Of a stretch of DNA of 63,703 nt, positions 28,807 through 37,331 are shown in pieces. Numbering within the stretch: the first letter of the stretch is position 1; every line of letters starts with the position of its first letter. The notes beneath the pieces are model-generated. The model saw nothing but the letters and a program-made list of their open reading frames with translations, had not been told where the DNA came from and made no database searches. The position numbers and the translations under genes are program-made. This DNA comes from Helicobacteraceae bacterium (lineage in GTDB: Bacteria; Campylobacterota; Campylobacteria; Campylobacterales; Sulfurimonadaceae). The stretch is taken from the NCBI GenBank assembly GCA_027063225.1, contig JAMOSG010000007.1, forward strand, positions 1 to 63,703. Direction: 5' to 3'.

Positions 28807-29526
28807 TTAATTCCCAAATTGTGCAAGAAGTGCTTCAATATCATCATCACTTGCAACATCATTATGAGTATCTCCAATAATATGTTGTGCTGAAGATACA
28901 CGTTTTTCATCCTCTATTTTACCCTCAAAGAGTGTATTCATATAGCGTGATAAAGAACGCATAACATTAATAACACGCTCAATTTTTTGACGGTGAATAT
29001 CTTGATATTGCATAATATCCATTACATTCATAATAGAATCACCACTATTTTGTAAAATCTCCTCAGATGTTTGCATAGCATCTAAAACACCCTGATTTTT
29101 TTCTAGCTGTTGTTTAAAAGCCTCTACATGAGGAAATTTTTGCGTTAATTTTTCAAAAAGCTCAATATTGCTCTCAATAACATCTTTTACAGAGTTTAGA
29201 TGCTCTTCTGCATCCATTAAATCGTTACTAACACCCTCAATAATATCGAAAATCTCTGTTGCTTTCTCTTCTGATTCTTTTGTAACATCATCAAGTTGAT
29301 GTACCATTTTATTTTCATTTGTAGCTGGAAGTGGAAGTGTTACTTCATCATCTTTTACCTTTGTGATGTCGTACTCTTTCTCCTCTTGTGTTAATGCCTC
29401 TAAAGGATCAACAACCTCTTCCTCTTTAGTTTCCTCTTGTGCTACAACCTCTTCTTCTGCAGCTTCATCAAGATCTAAATCATCAATATCGCCACTCATT
29501 AAAGCATCTAATTCTTCTTGTGTCAT
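28807..29526 (-). CDS. cheZ: CheZ-type CheY-phosphate phosphatase (epsilon-type)
   Basis: A 239-residue protein. The catalytic signature of CheZ is seen as QYQDIHRQ, with Asp176 and Gln180 in the positions that coordinate and orient water for CheY-P hydrolysis. The central part is a long helical hairpin (about 80-200). The N-terminus MTQEELDALMSGD resembles the start of switch proteins such as FliM/FliY. The C-terminus SDDDIEALLAQFG resembles the CheY-docking tail of CheZ. Residues 14-70 are acidic and probably disordered. It would end chemotaxis signalling in the cytoplasm. Confidence 0.88.
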   Translation of the reverse strand: MTQEELDALMSGDIDDLDLDEAAEEEVVAQEETKEEEVVDPLEALTQEEKEYDITKVKDDEVTLPLPATNENKMVHQLDDVTKESEEKATEIFDIIEGVSNDLMDAEEHLNSVKDVIESNIELFEKLTQKFPHVEAFKQQLEKNQGVLDAMQTSEEILQNSGDSIMNVMDIMQYQDIHRQKIERVINVMRSLSRYMNTLFEGKIEDEKRVSSAQHIIGDTHNDVASDDDIEALLAQFGN

Positions 29527-29579
29527 ACCTTCGTTCCTAACTTAGCGAATAATTTATTTTATAATATCATATTTTTTAT

Positions 29580-30362
29580 TTAGTTAAGCTCAATAAATTT
29601 CATCTTTTTAGATTCAAAATAAACAGCTTCTTTATACCCTGCATCTTTTGCAAATTTTACTATTTCATCACTAAAAAGTCCAACCTGTTTTGGCTCATGT
29701 GCATCTGATGCAAAAGTGATAGGAATATTTAACGCAAAAGCCTCCTCCAAGAGTTCACGTGAAGGGTAAGGCTCACCTACTGGTTTACGATATCCTGCTA
29801 CATTTAACTCTAAAGCCATATTTGCCTCTTTTATAGCTAAAAGGGCATCTTTTGCAAAATCTACCACAGGTTTTGTTGGCATAAACTTAAACACTTTCAT
29901 TAAGTCTAAATGCCCTGCAATTTGAAACTGCTTTGTTTTTGCCATAGACTCTATTGCTTTAAAATATTTTTGCCAAAGTTCATCTATATTTTGCTCTTTG
30001 TATCTTCCTATAAACTCTGGGTTATCAAACCCCCACTCCCCTAAAAAGTGCACAGATCCTATTAAATAATCAACATCTGCTTCTAAAACTCTTTTATCTA
30101 CCAACCCTTCAATAAAATCTACTTCGTATCCAAGTAAAAGTGTAATATCCAAAGCATATTTTTGCTTCGCTTCTAAAATAGAGTTTTCATACTCTTGCAT
30201 TTGGGAAAAAGACATTCTGTATTGTGGATCAAAGTCCATTGGAGCATGGTCTGCGATGCCAAAATATTTTGTATTTTTTTTGATCGCTGTTTCTATGTAC
30301 TCACTAAGAGTCCCTGTTGCATGGTTACAAAGTGGCGTGTGGTTGTGAAGATCTACTACCAT
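29580..30362 (-). CDS. PHP-family histidinol-phosphatase
   Basis: A 260-residue PHP-domain metallophosphatase, probably histidinol-phosphatase of the HisK/HisJ type (penultimate step of histidine synthesis). Metal ligands are visible: DLHNHTPLCNHA at the N-terminus, GIADHAPM, GSVHFLG, HLDLMKVF, and FASDAHEP near the C-terminus. ATG 30362 follows AGGA. No other his genes are adjacent, so a different phosphoester substrate remains possible. Confidence 0.85.
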   Translation of the reverse strand: MVVDLHNHTPLCNHATGTLSEYIETAIKKNTKYFGIADHAPMDFDPQYRMSFSQMQEYENSILEAKQKYALDITLLLGYEVDFIEGLVDKRVLEADVDYLIGSVHFLGEWGFDNPEFIGRYKEQNIDELWQKYFKAIESMAKTKQFQIAGHLDLMKVFKFMPTKPVVDFAKDALLAIKEANMALELNVAGYRKPVGEPYPSRELLEEAFALNIPITFASDAHEPKQVGLFSDEIVKFAKDAGYKEAVYFESKKMKFIELN

Positions 30363-30452
30363 AAAAGTTCCTAAATAAAAAAGTTTATTTTTTGTAATTG
30401 TATAATAATGATTGTTTGATTTTTGTTAGAGAAGTTAGAAAAAAGTGGTAAA

Positions 30453-30537
30453 TGGTGCGATCGGAGGGATTTGAACCCTCACACCCTAAGGCACTACCCC
30501 CTCAAGATAGCGTGTCTACCAGTTCCACCACGATCGC
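30453..30537 (-). tRNA. tRNA-Leu (anticodon GAG)
   Basis: An 85-nt minus-strand tRNA with encoded CCA. The acceptor stem is GCGATCG paired with CGATCGC. The anticodon stem CTATC/GGTAG encloses loop TTGAGGG, giving anticodon GAG. There is a variable arm of class II size, and the T-loop is GGTTCAAATCC. A T6 stretch follows 8 bases after the CCA. It reads CUU/CUC codons. Confidence 0.95.
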
Positions 30538-30552
30538 ATAAAAAATGAAGTT

Positions 30553-30584
30553 AAAAAGTTTCACTTCCAAAGAAGGAAGTGAAA
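30553..30584 (-). terminator. Terminator after atpE, between atpE and tRNA-Leu
   Basis: On the minus strand TTTCACTTCC, loop TTCTTT, GGAAGTGAAA, then CTTTTT: a 10-bp perfect stem (30559-30568 with 30575-30584) with a T-tract. A TATAAT (30584-30589) abuts its 5' side and may drive the tRNA. Confidence 0.8.
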
Positions 30585-30611
30585 TTATACTTAAGTAATT
30601 TTAATTTAAAA

Positions 30612-30926
30612 TTAACCTAAATATGGGTTAGCATAAAGAGCGATTAACGCAATTACAAGTGCGTAAATAACTTGTGCTTCGATCATTGCAAGAGCGATGA
30701 ACATTGTAGTCATAAGTTTAGCACCTAAACCTGGGTTACGAGCAGTACCAGCGATTGTAGCAGCAGCAGTATGACCCATACCGATTGCTCCACCAAGTGC
30801 AGCTAAACCAAGTCCAAGACCTGCAGCGATCATTGAATATGCTTTGATTGTTTGGTTTGCAACGTCAGCTTCATTAGCCATTGCAGCAGCAGCGAAAGCT
30901 ACCATAAGAAAAAGAATTTTTTTCAT
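30612..30926 (-). CDS. atpE: F0F1 ATP synthase subunit c
   Basis: A 104-residue proteolipid forming the membrane rotor ring. Two hydrophobic helices flank the polar loop ARNPG, and the ion-binding carboxylate is Glu83 (ALAMIEAQVIYAL). The N-terminus MKKILFLMVAFAAAAMANEA looks like a cleavable signal peptide, which is unusual among c subunits but typical for this phylum. The open frame extends upstream to 30980, but ATG 30926 has a clear GGAG and is the start. No other atp gene is near. The 5' leader is about 100 nt. Confidence 0.94.
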   Translation of the reverse strand: MKKILFLMVAFAAAAMANEADVANQTIKAYSMIAAGLGLGLAALGGAIGMGHTAAATIAGTARNPGLGAKLMTTMFIALAMIEAQVIYALVIALIALYANPYLG

Positions 30927-31059
30927 AAAATGTCTCCATAAAATATTTACAATCCGTTCGGATAGCGTAACCTCATCCAAAAATGAAGCAACCTAAACAT
31001 AAATGCCTAGATTTCCCTACTAGAGATCGTTGGGCGAATTTTACACAAAGAGTTATAAA
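30927..31059. promoter_or_regulatory. Divergent promoter region and long atpE leader
   Basis: On the minus strand TAAAAT (31038-31043) could start an atpE transcript with a leader of roughly 100 nt. That leader contains a GC-richer stretch and a small hairpin ATCC-GAAC-GGAT (30952-30963). On the plus strand TATAAA at 31054-31059 would serve the rhodanese gene. Confidence 0.4.
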
Positions 31060-31114
31060 GAATAGTTTAAATAAAATTAATATACAATCTTTTAATTCAA
31101 AACAAGGTTTAACA

Positions 31115-31564
31115 ATGAAAAACATTAATACAAAACTAGAAAAATACGCAAAAAGTTGTGATGATATTTACCTCTCATCTCAACTCAAAAAAATTTTAAA
31201 AGAAGCAAAAAAAGAGATTAAAGCTATTAAGCCAAACGATCTTTATACAATTGCTAAAGATATTATCTTAATAGATGTGCGTGAGCCTGAAGAGTTTGCA
31301 TCTGGTTATATTAATGGTCATACAGTCTTAACTATTCCACGTGGAAAACTAGAATTTATGGCAATTGAAAAAATTGCACAAAAATATGGACAAGATGCAA
31401 AAATTGTAACTTACTGTTTAAAAGGTCCACGTGGTTTTTTAGCAGCACACCAACTTAAAAAACTTGGTTTTTCTAATGTTTCTAGTTTAGAAGGTGGAAT
31501 TTTAGCATGGTTAAAAGAGGGAAATACAATCCATAGTTATTTAGGAGAGTTATCTTTAGCATAG
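31115..31564 (+). CDS. Rhodanese-domain protein
   Basis: A 149-residue cytosolic protein. Residues about 38-140 form one rhodanese domain with LIDVREPEEFASGYINGH. The active-site loop is YCLKGPRG with catalytic Cys101 intact, so sulfur transfer is plausible; acceptor unknown. The helical first 35 residues are an extension. The frame is open back to 30983, but that start precedes the TATAAA at 31054. The ATG at 31115 follows AAGG and begins MKNINTKLEK. Confidence 0.85.
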   Translation: MKNINTKLEKYAKSCDDIYLSSQLKKILKEAKKEIKAIKPNDLYTIAKDIILIDVREPEEFASGYINGHTVLTIPRGKLEFMAIEKIAQKYGQDAKIVTYCLKGPRGFLAAHQLKKLGFSNVSSLEGGILAWLKEGNTIHSYLGELSLA

Positions 31565-31584
31565 AGGTTAAAGTAACCTCTTTT
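31563..31584 (+). terminator. Terminator after the rhodanese gene
   Basis: AGAGGTTA, loop AAG, TAACCTCT followed by TTT on the plus strand. The 5' arm contains the stop codon of the rhodanese gene. Confidence 0.65.
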
Positions 31585-31592
31585 GCTACTCT

Positions 31593-31853
31593 TTACGAAA
31601 GTTTATCTGGAGTTAATCCAACCTCTTCTAGGTAGTGGCGAAGTTTTACAATTGCGTCTTTACTTAACTCTGGACGGTGTGAAAGTGTAATAGAGTGTTC
31701 ACGATTATTGTAGTGTACAATTGCACGATGCTCTTTGTTTACCTCTACTTTTGCACCAAAATGCTCTAAAGCTGCGATCACTTTTTTACTGTCAATATTT
31801 CCAGATAATGGATGTTGAAAAATTTTTTCTATTTTTTGTAAATGTTTACTCAT
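31593..31853 (-). CDS. HicA-like small protein (solitary)
   Basis: An 86-residue protein with a HicA-type double-stranded-RNA-binding-like pattern: LSGNIDSKKVIAALEHFGAKVE, then a beta segment with RAIVHYNNREHSITLSHRP, and a final helix KLRHYLEEVGLTPD. True HicA toxins are paired with a HicB antitoxin; none is adjacent. This longer form, with LSGNI at the start, occurs as a stand-alone gene in many proteobacteria, so a toxin role is doubtful. ATG 31853 follows a good AGGAG. Confidence 0.7.
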   Translation of the reverse strand: MSKHLQKIEKIFQHPLSGNIDSKKVIAALEHFGAKVEVNKEHRAIVHYNNREHSITLSHRPELSKDAIVKLRHYLEEVGLTPDKLS

Positions 31854-31907
31854 ACTATCTCCTTTTGTAATTTATTCATTATAGCACAGAGAGTCTAAAA
31901 AAAACTC

Positions 31908-34064
31908 CTATGCACGACCAAGAGAGATTTTATTCCCTTTAAACTCTAAAATCTCAACCTCTATTTTTTGCCCTTCACTAAGAACATCACTCACTTTATC
32001 TACACGTTTATCTGAGATTTTTGAGATATGTAAAAGTCCATCTGTACCATCTGGAAGCTCAACAAATGCTCCAAAATCTACAATACGTTTTACAACACCC
32101 TCATAAACCTCACCAACTGCATAGTTGATTTTCTCTTTTTTTGGTGCATTTACAATAGAGTTAATATGCTCTTTTGCATCAGCTACACCCGATTTAGATT
32201 TTCCTGTAATTTTTACTTTTCCATCTTTTTTATCGATATCTATCGCAACTTCAAATTTTTCGATAATTTCACGGATAGTTTTTCCAGCTTGACCAATAAT
32301 CTCACCAATAAAACTTGGGTCTATATGGAAAATATCTGTTGATGGAAGCACACCATCGTTAAATTCTATCTCTTTTTGCGCCTCTTGCATAATATCTATA
32401 ATATGTGCACGCCCCTCTTTAGCTTGGTAAAGTGCTTCTTTTAGAATATCTAGTGAGATTCCACCAAGTTTAATATCCATTTGCATAGCAGTAATGCCAT
32501 CTTTAGAACCTGTTACTTTAAAGTCCATATCACCATCGTGATCTTCAAGACCCATAATATCACTTAAAATCGCATACTTTTGACCATCTGTTACAAGACC
32601 CATTGCAATACCAGAGATAACATCACTTGTTTGCACATCTGCAGCTTTAAGTGCCATATATCCACCACAAACTGTTGCCATAGAACTAGAACCATTACTC
32701 TCTAAAATCTCAGAAACTAAACGAACTGTTTGTCCATCTAAATTTAAAATTGGCTCTAATGCACGTTTAGCTAAATTACCATGACCTAGTTCACGTCTTT
32801 TTGTTCCCATAACTGGTGAAGCTTCCCCAACACTAAAACCTGGAAAGTTGTAATGCACCATAAAGTTCTCATTTTGTGCTACATCATCTGTTAAACTCTC
32901 AAACATTTGTGCATCTTTTGGTCCACCCATAGTAAGAACAACAAGCGCTTGTGTTTGTCCACGTGTAAAAAGTGCAGAAGCGTGTGCATTTGGTAAAATA
33001 TTTGTCTCAATAGAGATTGGGCGAATATCTCTAAGCCCTCTACCATCTGCACGAAGATTTTGCTCTAAAATTTGACTACGAACTTGTTTACGCTTCACAC
33101 TCTCAATAGCACCTTTTAATTCTGCTTCATCCCATTCTGGGTTTTGCTCTAAAATCTTTTTACGTAACTCTCTTAATGCAGTTGAGCGTTCCGATTTTGC
33201 CATTTGGTTCATCGCATTTGTAATATCTTCAAAATGGTTTTGTTCAACATAAGTTACAAACTCTTCATTAAGTGCATTTTCTTGCAATGAAAGTGGACGA
33301 GTTGGTTTTTTAAATGGTGCGAAGCTCTCTTCATATTTGCTATTTGACTCAAATAAAGCATCCTGTGCTTTTGCTAAAATTTCAATAAGCTCATCTTCTG
33401 GTAATGCGTTTGATTTGTGGTTTGTAATAACAGTTGCAGGCATAGAGATATCTAAAGATGTATCTATAACCTCAACATCCTCCCCACCAAATGTACGCAT
33501 CTCAATCATTAAAAGTTCCTCTTTTGTACCAGAGAGGTAAAGATCAAGTGTTGAGTTTTTAAGCTCCTCTAGTGTTGGGTTAAGTACCAATTCCCCATCA
33601 ATTTTCGCAGCACGAATAGCACTTACACTACGGTTAATATCAATATCTGAAACATAAAGTGCTGCAGAAGCTGCATTTAATGCTAAAGCTTGTAAATCTG
33701 CCTCTTTATCTGCAGAGAAAACCATAATAGTAATTTGCGTTGGATGTGCATACCCTTTTGGGAAAAGTGGACGTAAACTTCTATCTACAATACGTGATGT
33801 AAGTGTTTCAAAATCACTCGGTTTTGCTTCACGTTTAAAAAATCCACCAGGAATTTTTCCAGCTGCATAACTTTTTTCAATATACTGCACAGTAAGTGGT
33901 AAAAAATCTTCACTTACACTTTCACTCTCATCCATTACAACTGTTGCTAAAATAACAGTCTTACCAGACTTTAACCATGCTGCTCCATCTGCTTGTTTTG
34001 CAACAACACCAAAAGAGTATTCCTCTGTTTTATTTACTAAATCTAAACTAACGTCATATTTCAT
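31908..34064 (-). CDS. pnp: Polyribonucleotide nucleotidyltransferase (PNPase)
   Basis: PNPase degrades RNA phosphorolytically from the 3' end and is a trimeric core of RNA turnover. The 718-residue protein shows two RNase PH domains (LRPLFPKGY; the second with FTRGQTQALV), then KH (FIGEIIGQAGKTIREI) and S1 (GVVKRIVDFGAFVELPDG) domains at the C-terminus. All regions are present and full length. It overlaps the upstream phosphoribosyltransferase-like gene by 4 bp (ATGA). Confidence 0.97.
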   Translation of the reverse strand: MKYDVSLDLVNKTEEYSFGVVAKQADGAAWLKSGKTVILATVVMDESESVSEDFLPLTVQYIEKSYAAGKIPGGFFKREAKPSDFETLTSRIVDRSLRPLFPKGYAHPTQITIMVFSADKEADLQALALNAASAALYVSDIDINRSVSAIRAAKIDGELVLNPTLEELKNSTLDLYLSGTKEELLMIEMRTFGGEDVEVIDTSLDISMPATVITNHKSNALPEDELIEILAKAQDALFESNSKYEESFAPFKKPTRPLSLQENALNEEFVTYVEQNHFEDITNAMNQMAKSERSTALRELRKKILEQNPEWDEAELKGAIESVKRKQVRSQILEQNLRADGRGLRDIRPISIETNILPNAHASALFTRGQTQALVVLTMGGPKDAQMFESLTDDVAQNENFMVHYNFPGFSVGEASPVMGTKRRELGHGNLAKRALEPILNLDGQTVRLVSEILESNGSSSMATVCGGYMALKAADVQTSDVISGIAMGLVTDGQKYAILSDIMGLEDHDGDMDFKVTGSKDGITAMQMDIKLGGISLDILKEALYQAKEGRAHIIDIMQEAQKEIEFNDGVLPSTDIFHIDPSFIGEIIGQAGKTIREIIEKFEVAIDIDKKDGKVKITGKSKSGVADAKEHINSIVNAPKKEKINYAVGEVYEGVVKRIVDFGAFVELPDGTDGLLHISKISDKRVDKVSDVLSEGQKIEVEILEFKGNKISLGRA

Positions 34065-34720
34065 TTAACTTCCTCTAATAATTTTTCTATCATATCTTCA
34101 CTCACTTTTTCTAAGTTTTCATAATATAAATCTGTCTCTACATAATCATCTATACTATAAAGACAAAAAATATCATCTGCAAATGGCTCTAAAAGCTCAT
34201 GCACATCTGAAGGGAGCACACTCACAGCGATATAAACCGCTTTTGGACCTTGTGCTAAAATAGTTTTAAGAGCTGTCATAAACTTTAAACCCGTTTCACT
34301 CCCCTCATCTACTAAAAGCACTACTCTATCTTTTACGCTAAAGAAGTGTCTCCCTTTTCTATACTGGTAAATATAGCTTAAAATCTGCTCTTCATGCTTT
34401 CTTCCAGCTTCACCATAAATGTAGTCATACTGAATCTCAAAAGCATCAACAAGCTCTTCATTTATAACTATCTCCTCCCCTTCACTTACACGTGCTATTT
34501 CACACTCAGGATTATGAGGTGCCATAATAGATTCAGAAAAGATAAAATCGATTCTATTTTTTAAACCACCACGAATAAGTGAAGCAAGCTCCAAACCACC
34601 AGAAGAGACCGCCACAAAATCCCACTTCTCCTCTTTAACACGCTGCATTGGGATAATATCGCGAAGTTTTTGAGCTGCATCTTTACGATCTTTTAAAATA
34701 TGTTTATATTTTTTTACCAT
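34061..34720 (-). CDS. Phosphoribosyltransferase-like protein
   Basis: A 219-residue protein of the type I phosphoribosyltransferase fold. AVSSGGLELASLI stands where the first loop lies, and VVLLVDEGSETGLKFMTAL is a variant PRPP loop. The central part (about 80-120) is not like purine enzymes, so substrate and even catalysis are uncertain. It is coupled to pnp by an ATGA overlap and lies 12 bp after lptD. Confidence 0.75.
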   Translation of the reverse strand: MVKKYKHILKDRKDAAQKLRDIIPMQRVKEEKWDFVAVSSGGLELASLIRGGLKNRIDFIFSESIMAPHNPECEIARVSEGEEIVINEELVDAFEIQYDYIYGEAGRKHEEQILSYIYQYRKGRHFFSVKDRVVLLVDEGSETGLKFMTALKTILAQGPKAVYIAVSVLPSDVHELLEPFADDIFCLYSIDDYVETDLYYENLEKVSEDMIEKLLEEVK

Positions 34721-34732
34721 TTTCTTTCTCTT

Positions 34733-36892
34733 TTACTCTGGTAGTTTTACTGCAATATTGGAACTTCCAGGTTTTGCAGGTGGCATAAGTGGTTTTAACA
34801 CAATTGTAAAGTATATATATTTATCATTTATAGATGACTCTCCACTTTGTGTCAAAATTGGACGATTATTTTGCATATATTTTATACCAAAGTCCCAACA
34901 ACGTTTACTATATAAAAAGCCTATTTCACCACTTTTTTTCACTTTTGCTTCTAAATCGTAATTATACCCTATCTCATAAGAGTAATGGGAATTATAACGA
35001 TATCTTCCTTTTGATGTTACATATCTTGTATAACGAGGAAGGGTTGGAGTTGAAGGGATAAAACTATCTTTATAAAGATAAGAGAGTGTTACATCAAATA
35101 TTTTATCATCATATTTTACACTATTGAGAGATTTAGAAAAACCTTTTTCATCGAAATTAAAAAGTGTATCGTTATAAAAAACAAACCATCTATTAATGTT
35201 AAAGCGTAATTCACTCTCAAGCTCCCCAAATCTATTTTGACTTTGAGTATAATCAATCTTTTGTGCTAGTTTATGATAGAGTAACGGTTTTGCTTTGCCA
35301 TCATAAATATAGTTTTGTAAATTCAACTCTAAAGATTCATCTACATTTTCAATTGTGTATGCTTCACAAATAGGGTTTGTTGCATTGATAGGATTGGAAC
35401 AAAATGTTCCATATGTTTCATAATAACCACTCTTTTTTGTAAAACTACTTTGTGTATAAATCACACCAAATGAAAGGGTATGAATAAAATCTTCATACCC
35501 TTTTGCTAACTCAATCGATGCAGAAAAACTATTAGAATCGCGTAAGAAATATCCATCATCTAAATTTGTAGCCAAACTAAAAGAATCAAATGTAAAATGT
35601 GAGTGTTGTGCATAAAGTGTTGTTGTATAAGAGAGGTTTAAAAGCTCATCAAACACAGATGTTTGCAATTTTACAGGTAAATTAAGTTGTGTTTGAAGTG
35701 TTTTTGTTCCAGCTTCTCTATAGATATTTGTTGAACGTGCATCTAAACTATAGTTAAAATACTCTTGGTCAAAAAAAGTATCTAAGTAGTGGTGGTAATG
35801 TAGAATTGGTAACTGTTGAAGAGTATCTACATTTGTATTTTTTGTTAAATCAAGGTGATATTTTAAGTAAGTTGCATAGTAGTTAAAGTTTGTATTGTAA
35901 AAAAGGTTTATTCTTGAAAGCACCTGTGTTGATGTCTGATTTGTAACTTCATTGTTTGTCTCAAGGTTAATATAATCAACATCATTCATATTATTTATAT
36001 CTACAAATAATCCCGATTGCCCATCAAGTTTAGCATTAAACCAATGCTGTAATACACCTTTGTGTATATAATGAAAATTATATCCATAATGCTCTTGATT
36101 TGCTAAATTATTATCTTTATAATATTTACTATTCTCTTTGAAATAACCAGCTTTTAAATACCCTTGCGATGAAGGGGAATCTACAAAGCGTAATTTAGAG
36201 TAGATTCCACTCCCTCTAATGGTACGGATTTGTGGTTTTAACTCTAAATCCCAGCTATCATACTCAGCAATATACAATGGTTGTTGAAAATAAAAACCCT
36301 CTGCTGTTGAAATTCCAAAAGCAGGTAACAAAAGCCCTGTTCTTCTTGTAGTATCTAGTGAATATCCAAAATATGGAGTATATAAAACTGGAATATCGTA
36401 AAAATAGAGTGTTGTATTGTACAGGTTTATCCACTTTGTTTGTGTGTTGTAGTTGGAGGAGCTAAACTCTAATTTCCAAAGAGGGTTGTTTTGGTCACAC
36501 CCACTTACAATCCCATTTTTCACTTCCATATCATCTTTTTTTGCACTTCCCTCTTGTGCACTTATCCATACATCTGTTTTTTTATCTAATATATAAAAGG
36601 GGTGAAAAATTTTCTCTTTTTTTATTAAATTTAATCGTGCATAGTTTCCAACAACGCGATAATTTTTCCCATAACTCATAGTGATATCACCAAAAAGTTC
36701 TAAATCACCATTTTTACGGTTATATGTTGCTTTTTTTGCACTTAAGAGGTACTCTTGGTAAGAAACAACTACATCACCACTTGCCTCTACAATATTGTTT
36801 TGTGTTTGAACTGATGTTGCAAAGATTTCAACTTTTGAAGAGGCAAAAGCAAGTGATGCAAAAAGAAGAAAAAAAAGGAGCTGTTTAAACAT
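34733..36892 (-). CDS. lptD: LPS-assembly protein LptD
   Basis: LptD is the outer-membrane barrel that inserts lipopolysaccharide. The 719-residue protein has a signal peptide (MFKQLLFFLLFASLAFASS). An OstA/LptA-like beta-jellyroll follows (about 20-130: GDVVVSYQEYLLSAKKATYN; NGDLELFGDITM). The LptD barrel domain comes next with PYFGYSLDTTRRTGLLLPAFG. It is rich in Tyr/Asn. The two cysteine pairs of the E. coli protein are not clearly conserved. It is translated in an operon after the RDD protein (8-bp overlap). Confidence 0.93.
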   Translation of the reverse strand: MFKQLLFFLLFASLAFASSKVEIFATSVQTQNNIVEASGDVVVSYQEYLLSAKKATYNRKNGDLELFGDITMSYGKNYRVVGNYARLNLIKKEKIFHPFYILDKKTDVWISAQEGSAKKDDMEVKNGIVSGCDQNNPLWKLEFSSSNYNTQTKWINLYNTTLYFYDIPVLYTPYFGYSLDTTRRTGLLLPAFGISTAEGFYFQQPLYIAEYDSWDLELKPQIRTIRGSGIYSKLRFVDSPSSQGYLKAGYFKENSKYYKDNNLANQEHYGYNFHYIHKGVLQHWFNAKLDGQSGLFVDINNMNDVDYINLETNNEVTNQTSTQVLSRINLFYNTNFNYYATYLKYHLDLTKNTNVDTLQQLPILHYHHYLDTFFDQEYFNYSLDARSTNIYREAGTKTLQTQLNLPVKLQTSVFDELLNLSYTTTLYAQHSHFTFDSFSLATNLDDGYFLRDSNSFSASIELAKGYEDFIHTLSFGVIYTQSSFTKKSGYYETYGTFCSNPINATNPICEAYTIENVDESLELNLQNYIYDGKAKPLLYHKLAQKIDYTQSQNRFGELESELRFNINRWFVFYNDTLFNFDEKGFSKSLNSVKYDDKIFDVTLSYLYKDSFIPSTPTLPRYTRYVTSKGRYRYNSHYSYEIGYNYDLEAKVKKSGEIGFLYSKRCWDFGIKYMQNNRPILTQSGESSINDKYIYFTIVLKPLMPPAKPGSSNIAVKLPE

Positions 36893-37331
36893 TGACCACT
36901 AAAGTTCTTGCCGTTTTATCGTGCCACGCTTGTTTAAAAGGATCAAAAACTGCCCATAAAAAACCTAAGTAAAAAAGCATCTCACTAATAATTCTAAAAA
37001 TAGCACGGTTAAGTGAAACTAAAACATTTGGATTATCAAGTGTTGCAATATCTATAACACGAATCTTCATAGCAATTTTTCCAAGTGTTGCACCATATTT
37101 CATAGTGAAAAATGCTTGGTAGAGTATTTTCATACCTATATATTCTAAAGTAAATTGATTCACTACTAAAATAAGTTCCTCTGCAGAGGTAGCACCCATA
37201 AAAGAGTCCCATAAAGCAAATATAAGTAAAAAAGAAAGTAGTGTTTCATCTATAAACAAAGCCCAAGAGCGTCTGTTTATAGTTGCGAGTGTAAGCTCCT
37301 CTCTATCTAAAAGAGTTTCTATATCATTCAT
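36885..37331 (-). CDS. RDD-family membrane protein
   Basis: A 148-residue inner-membrane protein with three or four helices. The RDD pattern is seen in NRRSWALFIDETLLSFLLIF near the N-terminus and in YGATLGKIAMKIRVID, with LVSLNRAIFRII further on. The function of RDD proteins is poorly known (some act as sodium/proton antiporters). It overlaps lptD by 8 bp and purD by one base. Confidence 0.88.
   Translation of the reverse strand: MNDIETLLDREELTLATINRRSWALFIDETLLSFLLIFALWDSFMGATSAEELILVVNQFTLEYIGMKILYQAFFTMKYGATLGKIAMKIRVIDIATLDNPNVLVSLNRAIFRIISEMLFYLGFLWAVFDPFKQAWHDKTARTLVVNV

Noticed and set aside
30983..31114. Extended N-terminus of the rhodanese protein
   Set aside because: It runs across the divergent promoter region and the atpE leader; the ATG at 31115 has AAGG and follows a TATAAA.
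31593..31853. HicAB toxin-antitoxin module
   Set aside because: Only the HicA-like partner is found; flanking genes are rhodanese and pnp.
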